61,985 bases of DNA. Origin: Microbispora hainanensis (GTDB taxonomy: Bacteria; Actinomycetota; Actinomycetes; Streptosporangiales; Streptosporangiaceae). Location of the stretch: NCBI RefSeq assembly GCF_006874475.1, contig NZ_VIRM01000057.1, positions 1 through 61,985 on the forward strand, in the 5' to 3' direction. This document shows, piece by piece, positions 1 to 8,558 of the stretch (its first letter is position 1; the number at the start of each line of letters is the position of its first letter). A model generated the notes under the pieces. The model ran no database searches. It worked only from the letters and a program-made list of their open reading frames with translations, and was not told where the DNA came from. A program made the translations under genes and the position numbers.

Positions 1-7
1 GGTATAG

Positions 8-1318
8 GTGGCTGGTACCTCGGGTACTGGAGGCCATCTCCCCTATTTCTTCCTCAGTTACGCGCGCACGCCTCGCACTCATCCGGATGACGAGAACCCC
101 AACCTTCCCGTGGAAAAGCTCTACAAAGAGCTGTGCCGCGAGATACTGCAGCACACGTCGCTGCCCGCGGGCGTTCCCCCGGGCTTCATGGACATGGACA
201 TCCGCCCGGGCGTCGAGTGGGACAAGCGCCTGGCCAAGGAGCTGGCCACCTGCCGGGTCTTCGTCCCTCTCTACTCGCGCCGCTACTTCCAGAGCGAACA
301 GTGCGGAAAGGAATGGGCCGCCTTCGACCTGCGCAGGCGGTTGCATCTCGACGGACGACGGGACATTCCCGAAGTGATCGTCCCCGCGTTCTGGGTTCCG
401 GTTCCGGACTTCGAACTCCCAGATATGGTCAAATCCATTCAATTCACCCATCCGGACCTTGGGACGCACTATCTCGAACGAGGCCTCTACGGCTTGATGA
501 AGATCAGGAGATACCGCGACCATTACAAATCCGCCGTGGACGCGCTGGCCCAGCGCATCATCGAGGTGGCCGAGGGAGTGCGGCTCCCCCCGATCACGCC
601 GTGCGACTACGGCAGCATGAAGAGCGCCTTCAACCGCGACGAGGAACGCCGTTTCCTGATAGCCGTCCTCGCCCACACGACGGCCACGCGTACGGCGGTG
701 CGGGACTCCCGGTTCTACGGGTCCTCTCCGTGCGACTGGAGCCCCTACCACCCCGAGGACCTCCGCCCGGTGGCGCAGATCGCCGCCGGCATCGTGCGCC
801 ACCTGGGGTTCGAACCCGACATCGGGACCTTCGACCACCATCAGGACGAGCTGCTGGGCACGGGGGCGCCGAGTTGCCCGGGGATCGTGCTGCTGGACGT
901 GTGGACGGCCCTCGACCCGCGGCTGCGCCCGTTACTCGAGGCGTTCGACCGGGCCGACAAGCCGTGGGTGGGCGTGGTCGTGCCGTGGAGCGGCACCGAC
1001 TCCCAGACCGGCCAGAACGCGGCGGAGTTACGCGCCGCCCTGCGCGCTCTGCTGCCCGCGAAGCTGGCGCAGGGCCGGCCGGCCGCACGGCGGGCGATGA
1101 GCGACACCTCCACCGTGACCGGCTTCGAGATGGCGCTGCGGCCGGTGGTGGAGGCCGCGGGCAACTCCTACCTGCGGCACGGACGGGCGTTTCCGCCGCA
1201 GGTGCCCGGCAGCGGCCGCCCACGCCTGTGGCCGCTCACACCGGACGCCCCCGCATCCGGCAACCCCGCATCCAGGGGGCCCGCGCCCGATGACGCGCCA
1301 GGACGGAAGGGGAGTTAA
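8..1318 (+). CDS. fxsC: TIR-like protein FxsC of the FxSxx-COOH system
   Basis: A 436-aa protein with an N-terminal TIR-like domain (about residues 10-165) and a second conserved region (about 215-390) matching the FxsC C-terminal domain as I know it. The opening PYFFLSYAR (12-20) is the usual first TIR strand. E102, in the stretch SEQCGKEW, sits where TIR NADases place their catalytic glutamate; NAD cleavage is an inference. An in-frame TAG at 5-7 lies directly before the GTG at 8, so the gene cannot begin earlier. It shares one base with the next gene (TAATG), which implies coupled translation. FxsC is known from actinomycete loci encoding a short FxSxx-COOH peptide (FxsA) and a radical SAM enzyme (FxsB); both would lie upstream of the window. 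The biological output of these systems is unknown to me. Confidence 0.85.
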   Translation: MAGTSGTGGHLPYFFLSYARTPRTHPDDENPNLPVEKLYKELCREILQHTSLPAGVPPGFMDMDIRPGVEWDKRLAKELATCRVFVPLYSRRYFQSEQCGKEWAAFDLRRRLHLDGRRDIPEVIVPAFWVPVPDFELPDMVKSIQFTHPDLGTHYLERGLYGLMKIRRYRDHYKSAVDALAQRIIEVAEGVRLPPITPCDYGSMKSAFNRDEERRFLIAVLAHTTATRTAVRDSRFYGSSPCDWSPYHPEDLRPVAQIAAGIVRHLGFEPDIGTFDHHQDELLGTGAPSCPGIVLLDVWTALDPRLRPLLEAFDRADKPWVGVVVPWSGTDSQTGQNAAELRAALRALLPAKLAQGRPAARRAMSDTSTVTGFEMALRPVVEAAGNSYLRHGRAFPPQVPGSGRPRLWPLTPDAPASGNPASRGPAPDDAPGRKGS

Positions 1319-4300
1319 TGACCGAGTCCCAGGACGGCCACATCGTCACCTTCTACTCCTACAAGGGAGGGACGGGAAGGACGATGGCGCTGGCCAACAC
1401 GGCCTGGATCCTCGCCTCCAACGGCCACCGCGTGCTGGTCGTGGACTGGGACCTGGAGTCTCCCGGCCTGCACAAGTTCTTCCGGCCCTTCCTCGACGGA
1501 GAGATGATCAGCGGCACGACCGGCGTGATCGACCTGATCAAGGAGTTCGCCTGGGCGGCGACCCGCCCCGAGCCGCGTCCCGCCGACTGGCACACGCGCT
1601 ATGCCGACGTGGGGCGGCACGTCCTGTCGGTCGAGTGGCCCCACTTCCCCGACGGCGGGTCCCTCGACTTCCTGCCCGCCGGACGGCAGAACCGCGACTA
1701 CTCCTCGCTGGTGTCCACGTTCGACTGGGACAACTTCTACGAGCGGCTGGGCGGAGGGCAGTTCCTCGACGCGCTGCGGGTGGACATGCGGCGCGGCTAC
1801 GACTACGTGCTCATCGACAGCCGCACCGGCCTGAGCGACATCGCCGACATCTGCACCGTCCACTTCCCCGACACCGTGGTGACCTGCTTCACGCTCAGCG
1901 ACCAGAGCATCGAGGGGGCCGCGCGGGTCGCGTCGGAGATCGCCGAGCGGTTCCCCGACCGCCGCATCAGAATCCTGCCGGTCCCCATGCGCGTGGACGA
2001 CGCGGAGAAGGAGAAGCTCGACGCGGGCCGGGCCTTCGCCCGCAGCCAGTTCGAGGGGTTCCCCAGCGGCGTCGGCCAGGACCAGGCCGCAAGTTACTGG
2101 GGCGCCGTCGAGATCCCCTACAAGCCGTTCTACGCGTACGAGGAGACCCTGGCGACCTTCGGTGACACGCCCGGCTCGCCCGGCTCGCTGCTGGCCGCCT
2201 ACGAGCGGCTCACGGGCGTCATCACCGGAGGCCGGGTCTCGTCCCTGCCCCCGTTGGACGAGGACCTGCGGCTGAGTCACCGCGAGCTGTTCGTCCGGCG
2301 CCGCCCGTCGCTGTCGAACGACGTCAGCCTGAGCTACGTCCCCGAGGACCGGTTGTGGGCGGAGTGGATCGCCGCCGTGCTGACCCAGGCCGGCATGCGG
2401 GTCCGTACGCAGGGAGGCGCACGCGAGGAGGACGAGAGCGGGCAGGCGCGGACGCCGGAGGCGGCGGGCCGCACGGTCGCGCTGCTGTCCCCCGCCTACC
2501 TGCGCTCGCGGCAGGCCCGGGACACCTGGCACGCCGCCGAAGGGCCCGCCATGCTGTCTGCTCACCTCCTTCCCGCCCGCGTGTCGGACGTCCGGATCCC
2601 GCAGACGTACGCCGACCCGCCCGCGCTGGACCTGTTCCGGCTGGACGAGCAGCACGCGGCCGCCGCGCTGCTGCGCGCCCTCGACCGCCCGGCGGGCACC
2701 GAGGCTGTGGGGCAAGGAGGGACGCCGCGGTATCCCGGCATCCAGCCCGCCATCCTGAACCTGCCGACGAGGAACGCCGCCTTCACCGGCCGGGGCGAGG
2801 TGCTGGAGCGGCTGCGTGACCAGTTGGTCGGCGGCAGCCAGGCCGTGGTGACCCAGGTGCAGGAGGGCCGCACCCAGGCCTTGTTCGGGCTCGGCGGCGT
2901 GGGCAAGACGCAGCTGGCCATCGAGTACGCCCACCGTTTCATGAGCGACTACGACGTCGTGTGGTGGGTGTCGGCCGAGCAGCCGGAACTACTGAACGGC
3001 GCGATGGCCGATCTGGCCGAGCGGCTGGGCATCAGGATCGGCGACAACCTGGCGGAGGCGGCGCTGGCGGCCAAGGACGCGTTACGGCGGGGCGAGCCGT
3101 ACGCCCGCTGGCTGCTCATCTTCGACAACGCCAACAGCGCGGACGACGTGCAGACCTACCTGCCCGGCGGCTCCGGCCACGTGCTGATCACGTCGCGCAG
3201 CCAGACCTGGTCGCAGATCGCCAAGCCACTGGAGATCGACGTCTTCACCCGGGAGGAGAGCCTGGAGCACCTGCGGCGCCGGGTGGCCGATCTCGGCGAC
3301 GAGGACGCCGACCGCGTGGCGGCCGCGCTCGGCGACCTGCCGCTCGCCATCGAACAGGCCGGGGCGTGGCTGCAGGAGACCGGCATGAGCGTGGACGAGT
3401 ACGTCGACAAGCTCGCGAAGCAGCCCGTGCGGACGCTCGCGCTCGGAGACTCCCCGACGACCTATCCGACGCCGGTCGCCGCCACCTGGAACGTGTCGTT
3501 CCAGCGCCTGAGGGAGAAGTCGCCCGCGGCGGTCCGGCTGCTCCAGCTGCTGGCCTTCTTCGCCGCGGAACCGGTGTCGCTGTCCATGCTGTACGGCGAC
3601 GAGACCGTGCGCTGCCTGGTCCCGTACGACGACTCGCTGCGCGAGAAGATCATGATCGGGCGGCTGGTGCGCGAGCTGAACAGGTTCGCCCTCGCCAAGG
3701 TCGACCAGCGCAACAACTCGGTGCAGGTGCACCGGCTGGTGCAGGCCGTGCTGCGCGACCAGATGGACGACGACGAGCGCGAGCGCACCGTCCACGAGGT
3801 GCACCGCATCCTCCTGGGCGCCCGCCCGCGTGAGGGCGACACCGACGACCCCGGCAACTGGCCGCGCTACGACGAGATCTGGCCGCACCTCGCCCCGTCC
3901 AACGCGGAGGAGTGCGACGAGGAGCAGACCCGGCAGCTGCTGATCGACCGCGTGCGCTACCTGTATCGGCGCGGCGAGTTCGACCGGGCGCTGAGCCTCG
4001 GCCGCCGCCTGGAGGAGCTGTGGATCAGGAAGCTCGGCGACTACGACCGGCAGACGCTCTACCTGCGGTTCCACATGGGAAACGTGCTGCGCTCCCAGGG
4101 CAGGTACATCGAGGCGTGCGATCTCAACCGGGCGATCCTCGACGACCAGCGCCGGGTCCTGCCCGACCCGCATCCCCACACGCTGCAGACCGCGGGGAGC
4201 CTCGCGGCCGACCTGCGCGCGCTCGGCGAGCTGAGCGAGTCGCTGCGCATGGAGCAGGAGACCTACGCGCGCACCAAGGAGCTGTTCTTCGACGACCACC

Positions 4301-5247
4301 CGCGCGTCCTCGCGGCGGCCAACAACCTGGCCGTCGCCCTGCGGCACGTCGGTGACATCGGCGCCGCGCGCCGGCTCGACCAGGAGACCGCGGACAAGCG
4401 CCGTGAGGTGCTCGGTCCCGCGCACCCCTTCACGCTCCTGTCCGAGACGAACCTGGCTCTGGACATCCGGGAGGCCGGGGAGTACGCGAAGTCGGCCGAC
4501 CTGCTGCGCGAGACGCTGAACAGCTACGGCGAGGTGTCCGGCCCCGAGCTCCCCGACACGTTGAACACGGCGCGCAGCCTCGCCGTGTCGCTGCGGGAGA
4601 CCGGCGCGCTCGCCGAGGCGCGGCGGCTCACCGAGACGACCTACGAGCGGTGTCTCCAGCGCTTCGGTCCCGAGTCGCCCGACACCGTCGCCTGCAAGCT
4701 GAGTCTCGCCTGCGACCTCGCCGCGTCCGGCGACAGGCGGCGGGCGTACGACCTCGCCTCCGAGGTCAGGGCCAGCTACGAAAGCAAGCTGGGCGCGGAC
4801 AACCCGTACACCCTGATCGCGGCCAACAACCTCACGATCTATCTGCGGCACCTGGGGGAGCTCGCCGAGAGCCGGACGCTGGGCACCCGGACCCTCGCGA
4901 CGCTGCGGCGCAAGGTCGGGCCCGACCACCCCTTCTCGCTCGCCTGCGGGGTCAACGTGGCCAACACGCTCGGAGACCTGCAGGACTACGCCGAGGCCGA
5001 GAAGCTGCAGCGGGACACGCTCGACCGGCTGCGCGCGGTGCTCGGCCCCCATCACCCCACCACGCTGATCTGCGAGGCCGACCTGGCCGTCACCCTCCGC
5101 GACGTCAGGCGAACCGACGAGGCACGGGTGCTGCGCGAGCCGCTACTCGGCCGGCTCCGCCGGATCCTCGGGGAGGCGCACCCGGTCATCGCGGCGGTGC
5201 TGGACTGGCGGCGCGTCGACCGCGAGCTGGAGCCGCTCCCCTGGTGA
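1318..5247 (+). CDS. fxsT: FxSxx-COOH system tetratricopeptide repeat STAND NTPase FxsT
   Basis: A 1309-aa multidomain protein. Residues 10-310 form a ParA/MinD-like ATPase with the deviant P-loop KGGTGRT (16-22), VVDWDLE (41-47) and LIDSRTG (165-171). A second TIR-like segment starts near DVSLSYVPEDR (about 335). An NB-ARC STAND module follows, with FGLGGVGKT (Walker A, about 523-531), WLLIFDNA (Walker B, about 598) and the GDLPLA motif (about 672). From about 860 to 1290 there are around ten Kinesin-light-chain-type TPRs with recurring GPxHPxTL linkers. This is the STAND plan of a sensor/oligomeriser: the TPRs would bind a ligand and the NTPase would drive assembly. It starts on an ATG overlapping the fxsC stop, behind GGAAGGGGAG. 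The partner is probably FxsC; the trigger and effect are not visible here. Confidence 0.85.
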   Translation: MTESQDGHIVTFYSYKGGTGRTMALANTAWILASNGHRVLVVDWDLESPGLHKFFRPFLDGEMISGTTGVIDLIKEFAWAATRPEPRPADWHTRYADVGRHVLSVEWPHFPDGGSLDFLPAGRQNRDYSSLVSTFDWDNFYERLGGGQFLDALRVDMRRGYDYVLIDSRTGLSDIADICTVHFPDTVVTCFTLSDQSIEGAARVASEIAERFPDRRIRILPVPMRVDDAEKEKLDAGRAFARSQFEGFPSGVGQDQAASYWGAVEIPYKPFYAYEETLATFGDTPGSPGSLLAAYERLTGVITGGRVSSLPPLDEDLRLSHRELFVRRRPSLSNDVSLSYVPEDRLWAEWIAAVLTQAGMRVRTQGGAREEDESGQARTPEAAGRTVALLSPAYLRSRQARDTWHAAEGPAMLSAHLLPARVSDVRIPQTYADPPALDLFRLDEQHAAAALLRALDRPAGTEAVGQGGTPRYPGIQPAILNLPTRNAAFTGRGEVLERLRDQLVGGSQAVVTQVQEGRTQALFGLGGVGKTQLAIEYAHRFMSDYDVVWWVSAEQPELLNGAMADLAERLGIRIGDNLAEAALAAKDALRRGEPYARWLLIFDNANSADDVQTYLPGGSGHVLITSRSQTWSQIAKPLEIDVFTREESLEHLRRRVADLGDEDADRVAAALGDLPLAIEQAGAWLQETGMSVDEYVDKLAKQPVRTLALGDSPTTYPTPVAATWNVSFQRLREKSPAAVRLLQLLAFFAAEPVSLSMLYGDETVRCLVPYDDSLREKIMIGRLVRELNRFALAKVDQRNNSVQVHRLVQAVLRDQMDDDERERTVHEVHRILLGARPREGDTDDPGNWPRYDEIWPHLAPSNAEECDEEQTRQLLIDRVRYLYRRGEFDRALSLGRRLEELWIRKLGDYDRQTLYLRFHMGNVLRSQGRYIEACDLNRAILDDQRRVLPDPHPHTLQTAGSLAADLRALGELSESLRMEQETYARTKELFFDDHPRVLAAANNLAVALRHVGDIGAARRLDQETADKRREVLGPAHPFTLLSETNLALDIREAGEYAKSADLLRETLNSYGEVSGPELPDTLNTARSLAVSLRETGALAEARRLTETTYERCLQRFGPESPDTVACKLSLACDLAASGDRRRAYDLASEVRASYESKLGADNPYTLIAANNLTIYLRHLGELAESRTLGTRTLATLRRKVGPDHPFSLACGVNVANTLGDLQDYAEAEKLQRDTLDRLRAVLGPHHPTTLICEADLAVTLRDVRRTDEARVLREPLLGRLRRILGEAHPVIAAVLDWRRVDRELEPLPW

Positions 5248-5267
5248 CCGGGCCGGCCGGTCCGGTC
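5246..5267. terminator. Inverted repeat between convergent fxsT and hydrolase genes
   Basis: GACCGG and CCGGTC arms flank a GGCCGGCC core in the 18-bp gap between the fxsT stop and the stop of the converging hydrolase. The structure is GC-rich and has no T-tract. It is a plausible bidirectional terminator judged by position and symmetry only. Confidence 0.35.
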
Positions 5268-6150
5268 AGGCCGCCCGTTCGTCCCTGGCGAGCCAGCCCA
5301 GCAGGTCGGGCAGCACGTGCAGGGCGTGGAAGTGCGCCGCGCCCCGCTGGATCCGCACCGTGGCGGTCGGTATCCGCCCGGCCAGCCAGCGGGAGTGGCT
5401 GACCGGTGAGAACACGTCGTCCTCGCCGTGCCACAGGAGAGTGGGGACCCTGATGTCGGCGGGGTCGAACCCCCATGGCGAGCAGAAGGCCATGGCGTCG
5501 TCGATCCAGCCGTACGCGGAGTTGCGCACGGCCTCCGCGTAGTTCTGCACCAGCATGGTCCGGATGCCGGCGTCCGCGATCACGCTCCTGTCCGGCTCGG
5601 GCAGCTCGTCGTAGAGGGCGTTGACGAGCCGTACGGGGTCCTCGCGGATCTCGGCGGCGGTCGGGCCGAGCCGCGCCGCGAGCCGAGCCCGTCCCTGCAT
5701 GGCGGTCATGTACTCCGCGACGTTGCCCTCGGCCATGCCGTCGAACCAGTCGAGGCCCTCCGCCTCCGGCGGCGCGAGCCCGACGAGCACGGCGGCCCGG
5801 GTCACCCGGTGGGGGATCAGGGCGGCGCAGGCGAGCGCGTGCGGCCCGCCGCCGGAGCGGCCCACGACCGCGAAGCGGTCCAGCCCGAGGTGGTCGGCGA
5901 TGGCGGCAACGTCCGCGGCGACGTCCCCCACGCTGCGGCCCTCGTGCCGGTCGGAGTCGCCGTACCCCGGGCGGTCGTAGGTGATGAGCCGCACGCCGAG
6001 CCGATAGAGCAGTCCTTCACGTGGAAGCGGGCCGATCCGGCTGCCGGGCGTCCCGTGGTGCAGGAACACCGGTCTGCCTCCGTGGATCTTTCCCCGTTGC
6101 GCGACCGCGAGGCGCCGCTCGCGATCCGCCGACCACACCCCGTCCGTCAA
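5266..6150 (-). CDS. Alpha/beta hydrolase
   Basis: A 294-aa single-domain alpha/beta-hydrolase-fold enzyme without a signal peptide, so cytosolic. HHGTPGSR (31-38) is the HG oxyanion-hole motif, GRSGG (97-101) is the nucleophile elbow with S99, the acid is in HGEDD (D244 or D245), and H273 in GAAH completes the triad. The DRPGYGDSD stretch (59-67) is typical of the family. The substrate cannot be read from the sequence. It converges with fxsT and diverges from the TrkA-RyR gene. The 184-bp intergenic region with that gene is AT-richer than its surroundings and probably carries promoters for both. Confidence 0.85.
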   Translation of the reverse strand: MTDGVWSADRERRLAVAQRGKIHGGRPVFLHHGTPGSRIGPLPREGLLYRLGVRLITYDRPGYGDSDRHEGRSVGDVAADVAAIADHLGLDRFAVVGRSGGGPHALACAALIPHRVTRAAVLVGLAPPEAEGLDWFDGMAEGNVAEYMTAMQGRARLAARLGPTAAEIREDPVRLVNALYDELPEPDRSVIADAGIRTMLVQNYAEAVRNSAYGWIDDAMAFCSPWGFDPADIRVPTLLWHGEDDVFSPVSHSRWLAGRIPTATVRIQRGAAHFHALHVLPDLLGWLARDERAA

Positions 6151-6334
6151 CGCCGGGCCCTCCGTGTCGATCGTCGAAGGATCTCACGCCCAGGATCCTC
6201 CGAACCGGTGTAACGCGAAAGGGCCCGGCGGCCTCGGAACGGCAACACCTTTCCCGGACGGGCCCTGGAGCGCTCCCTTTTGGCGGGTTATTTTCGATAA
6301 AAGGCACGTGCCGCCCAGCGAAGGACGAGTATTT

Positions 6335-8020
6335 ATGGCCTTTCCCGCGAGCTACGTGGTGCGTGCGGTATTCGCGGGCCTGGCGGTGGCCGCACTGGTG
6401 ACCGGATATATCGGCCTTCAGACCTATGCGAAAACGCTGAATCTGCCGTCGGCTCCCCTCGACCTTCTCTACTGGGACCTGCAACTGTTCGTATTCGACT
6501 CCGCGCCGCTCGACGAGCCGAAACCGCTGCCGGCCCTGCTGGAGTTCGCCCGTTTCGCGGCGCCCGGCGTGACGATCTACACCCTCGTCGACGGAGCCCG
6601 CCTGCTGTTCGCCGCCGAACTGCGGCGGTTGCGGGCGCGCAGGTCGAAGGAGCACGTGGTCGTGTGCGGCACGGGATCGCCGGCCCTGGCCCTGGTGGAA
6701 CGGCTGCGCGCGACGAGCACGCGGATCGTGATGATCGGCTCGGCTCCGGTGGCCACCACCGGTGATCGCCGGGTGCTCTACGTCAGGGGCGACGCGCGCA
6801 GCCCCGCGACCCTCCGAGCCGCCGGGATCCAGCGGGCCTCCGTCCTGTACGCCTGTGAGCCGGACAGCTCGGCCAACACGGCGATCGCACTGGCGGCGCA
6901 CGGCGTGGCCAGAGCCCACGGCAGGCGGCCGCTGTCGGCGTACGCGCTGATCTCCGATCCCGACCTGTGCGCCGCTCTGCGGGCTCGCCGGCTGAGCCTT
7001 CCCGGCAGGCCCCGGCTGCGTCTCGACTTCTTCAACCTGGACGAGCTCGCCGCCCGGGTGCTCCTCGACCGGCACCCGATAGTGAACGAGCAGCCTGTCG
7101 TCGTCATCGGGCTCGACGCCTTCGGCCGCAGCCTGCTGGTCGAGATGGCACGCAGGCGGCGGCTGACCCTCGCGCCGTACCCGCTGCCCGTGACGATCAT
7201 CGACGCCGGCGCGACCCGGACCGTCGAGGCCGTGTGCCGCAGATTCGAGTTCGTGGCCGAGACGTGCGCGCTGACCACGCACGAGGCGCCGCCCGGCGAC
7301 CTGCCGCTGGGAGAGCTGCTGCCGTCCGAGCCGCCGCAGCGGGTGTTCGTGTGCCATCGCGACCAGGACCTCGCGCTCAAGACCGCGCTCACCTCGCTGC
7401 GCCTGTGGAACTGCGGGCCGGGGTCGCTCGTGGTGCGGGTCGAGGAGGCCGGCACCTTCAGCCGGGCCTTCGAGGACGTCCACCTGCTGGAGGGGCTGTC
7501 CGGCGCCCTGCGCGTCTTCGCGGTCAACGAGGAGGCCGGCGACCCGCGGCTCATCGGGGAGGACCTGGTGGAGACGCTCGCCCGGGCGATCCACGAGAGC
7601 TACCTCGCGGAGAACACGGCGCGGCGCCACGTGCGTGCGACCAACCCGTCGCTGGTGCCGTGGGAGAGCCTGCCGTCCCATCTGCGGGCGGCCAACCGGC
7701 GGCAGGCCGAGGACATCGGCCGCAAGCTGACGAGCATCCGCTGCGCCCTCGCTCCCCGTGTGGAGCCGGAGCTGCACTTCGCCTTCAAGGACTACGAGAT
7801 CGAGCAGCTTGCGATGATGGAACACGAACGGTGGCTGCGGGACCTGGTCGCCGACGGATGGACCCGCGGCCCGGTCCGCGACGACGAGAGCAGGAGGCAC
7901 CCCGACCTGGACAGCTGGGACAACATCTCGGACGCGGCGCGAGAGAAGGACCGCGACACCGTGCGGAACCTGCCGCGCATCCTCGCCACCGCCGGTTTCC
8001 AGATCGTACGGGTCGGCTGA
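6335..8020 (+). CDS. Membrane-anchored TrkA_N (RCK-like) protein with C-terminal RyR domain
   Basis: A 561-aa protein from ATG 6335, chosen because AAGGACGAG sits 5-14 bases upstream and the membrane segment follows at once; the frame stays open to an ATG at 6164, but those 57 extra residues look non-coding. Hydrophobic stretches at about residues 7-30 and 75-100 suggest one or two membrane segments. A TrkA_N/RCK-like Rossmann region begins at HVVVCGTGSPAL, and a second nucleotide-binding-like segment includes VVVIGLDAFGR. The last 90 residues, with EHERWLRDLVADGW, HPDL and a final LPRIL-G-QIVR pattern, match the RyR domain named after ryanodine receptors. The gene is followed after 4 bp by a SLOG-family gene. 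RyR, SLOG and TIR domains recur in prokaryotic nucleotide-signalling conflict systems, so a ligand-gated membrane sensor or effector is my inference. Confidence 0.75.
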   Translation: MAFPASYVVRAVFAGLAVAALVTGYIGLQTYAKTLNLPSAPLDLLYWDLQLFVFDSAPLDEPKPLPALLEFARFAAPGVTIYTLVDGARLLFAAELRRLRARRSKEHVVVCGTGSPALALVERLRATSTRIVMIGSAPVATTGDRRVLYVRGDARSPATLRAAGIQRASVLYACEPDSSANTAIALAAHGVARAHGRRPLSAYALISDPDLCAALRARRLSLPGRPRLRLDFFNLDELAARVLLDRHPIVNEQPVVVIGLDAFGRSLLVEMARRRRLTLAPYPLPVTIIDAGATRTVEAVCRRFEFVAETCALTTHEAPPGDLPLGELLPSEPPQRVFVCHRDQDLALKTALTSLRLWNCGPGSLVVRVEEAGTFSRAFEDVHLLEGLSGALRVFAVNEEAGDPRLIGEDLVETLARAIHESYLAENTARRHVRATNPSLVPWESLPSHLRAANRRQAEDIGRKLTSIRCALAPRVEPELHFAFKDYEIEQLAMMEHERWLRDLVADGWTRGPVRDDESRRHPDLDSWDNISDAAREKDRDTVRNLPRILATAGFQIVRVG

Positions 8021-8024
8021 GCGA

Positions 8025-8510
8025 GTGAGCGGGGTGCCCACGATCGCGTTCACCGGCCATCGGGGCCTGCCCAGGGACACGGCGGTCCGGGTCAGCCACG
8101 CCCTTCGGGCCGTTCTCGCCGGCCGGCACCGGCCGCTGGTGGGACTGTCGTGCCTGGCCGAGGGGGCGGACCAGCTCTTCGCCCGCGAGGTGCTGCGCGC
8201 CGGCGGCGAACTGGACGTGATCGTGCCCGCCGCCGGGTATCGGGAGAGCCTGCCCCGTGCGGCCCGGGCGGGATACGACGACCTGCTGTCACTCGCGCGG
8301 CACGTGCACAGGATGCCGTTCGAACGGCCGGAGCCGGTGGCGTACATGGCCGCCTCGGTCTTCATGCTGGAGCGGGCGGACGAGTTGCTCGCCGTCTGGG
8401 ACGGGCTGCCGGCGCGCGGGTACGGCGGCACGGCCGACGTGGTCGCGCACGCCCGCGAGCAGGAGATGCGGGTGCTGGTGCTCTGGCCGCCCGGCTCCCG
8501 CAGGGACTGA
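8025..8510 (+). CDS. SLOG-superfamily (DprA/LOG-like) nucleotide-binding protein
   Basis: A 161-aa protein with the Rossmann-like SLOG pattern: FTGHRGLP near the start, GLSCLAEGADQLFAREVL (a GxAxGAD-type nucleotide loop), LDVIVPAAGY, and near the end ELLAVWDGLPARGYGGTADVVAHARE, where the glycine-rich GGTADVV loop resembles the phosphate-binding motif of LOG/DprA folds. SLOG domains bind or process nucleotide-derived ligands, including NAD or ADP-ribose relatives. The GTG start lies 4 bp after the TrkA-RyR stop, with weak ribosome-binding sequence, so translation is probably coupled. The pairing suggests that it makes, binds or destroys the ligand sensed by the RyR/TrkA partner. No catalytic assignment can be made. 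Confidence 0.75.
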   Translation: MSGVPTIAFTGHRGLPRDTAVRVSHALRAVLAGRHRPLVGLSCLAEGADQLFAREVLRAGGELDVIVPAAGYRESLPRAARAGYDDLLSLARHVHRMPFERPEPVAYMAASVFMLERADELLAVWDGLPARGYGGTADVVAHAREQEMRVLVLWPPGSRRD

Positions 8511-8558
8511 CGAAAGAGACGGGCACGAAAAGGGACGGGCACGAAAGGGACGGTCGGG

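Noticed and set aside
1..7. End of an upstream gene at the TAG (5-7)
   Set aside because: Only two codons are visible, so nothing can be said about an upstream gene such as fxsB.
8515..8556. Direct repeat GACGGGCACGAAA before the DUF418 gene
   Set aside because: Only two and a half imperfect copies; best explained as local duplication around a purine-rich ribosome-binding region, with no sign of regulatory symmetry.
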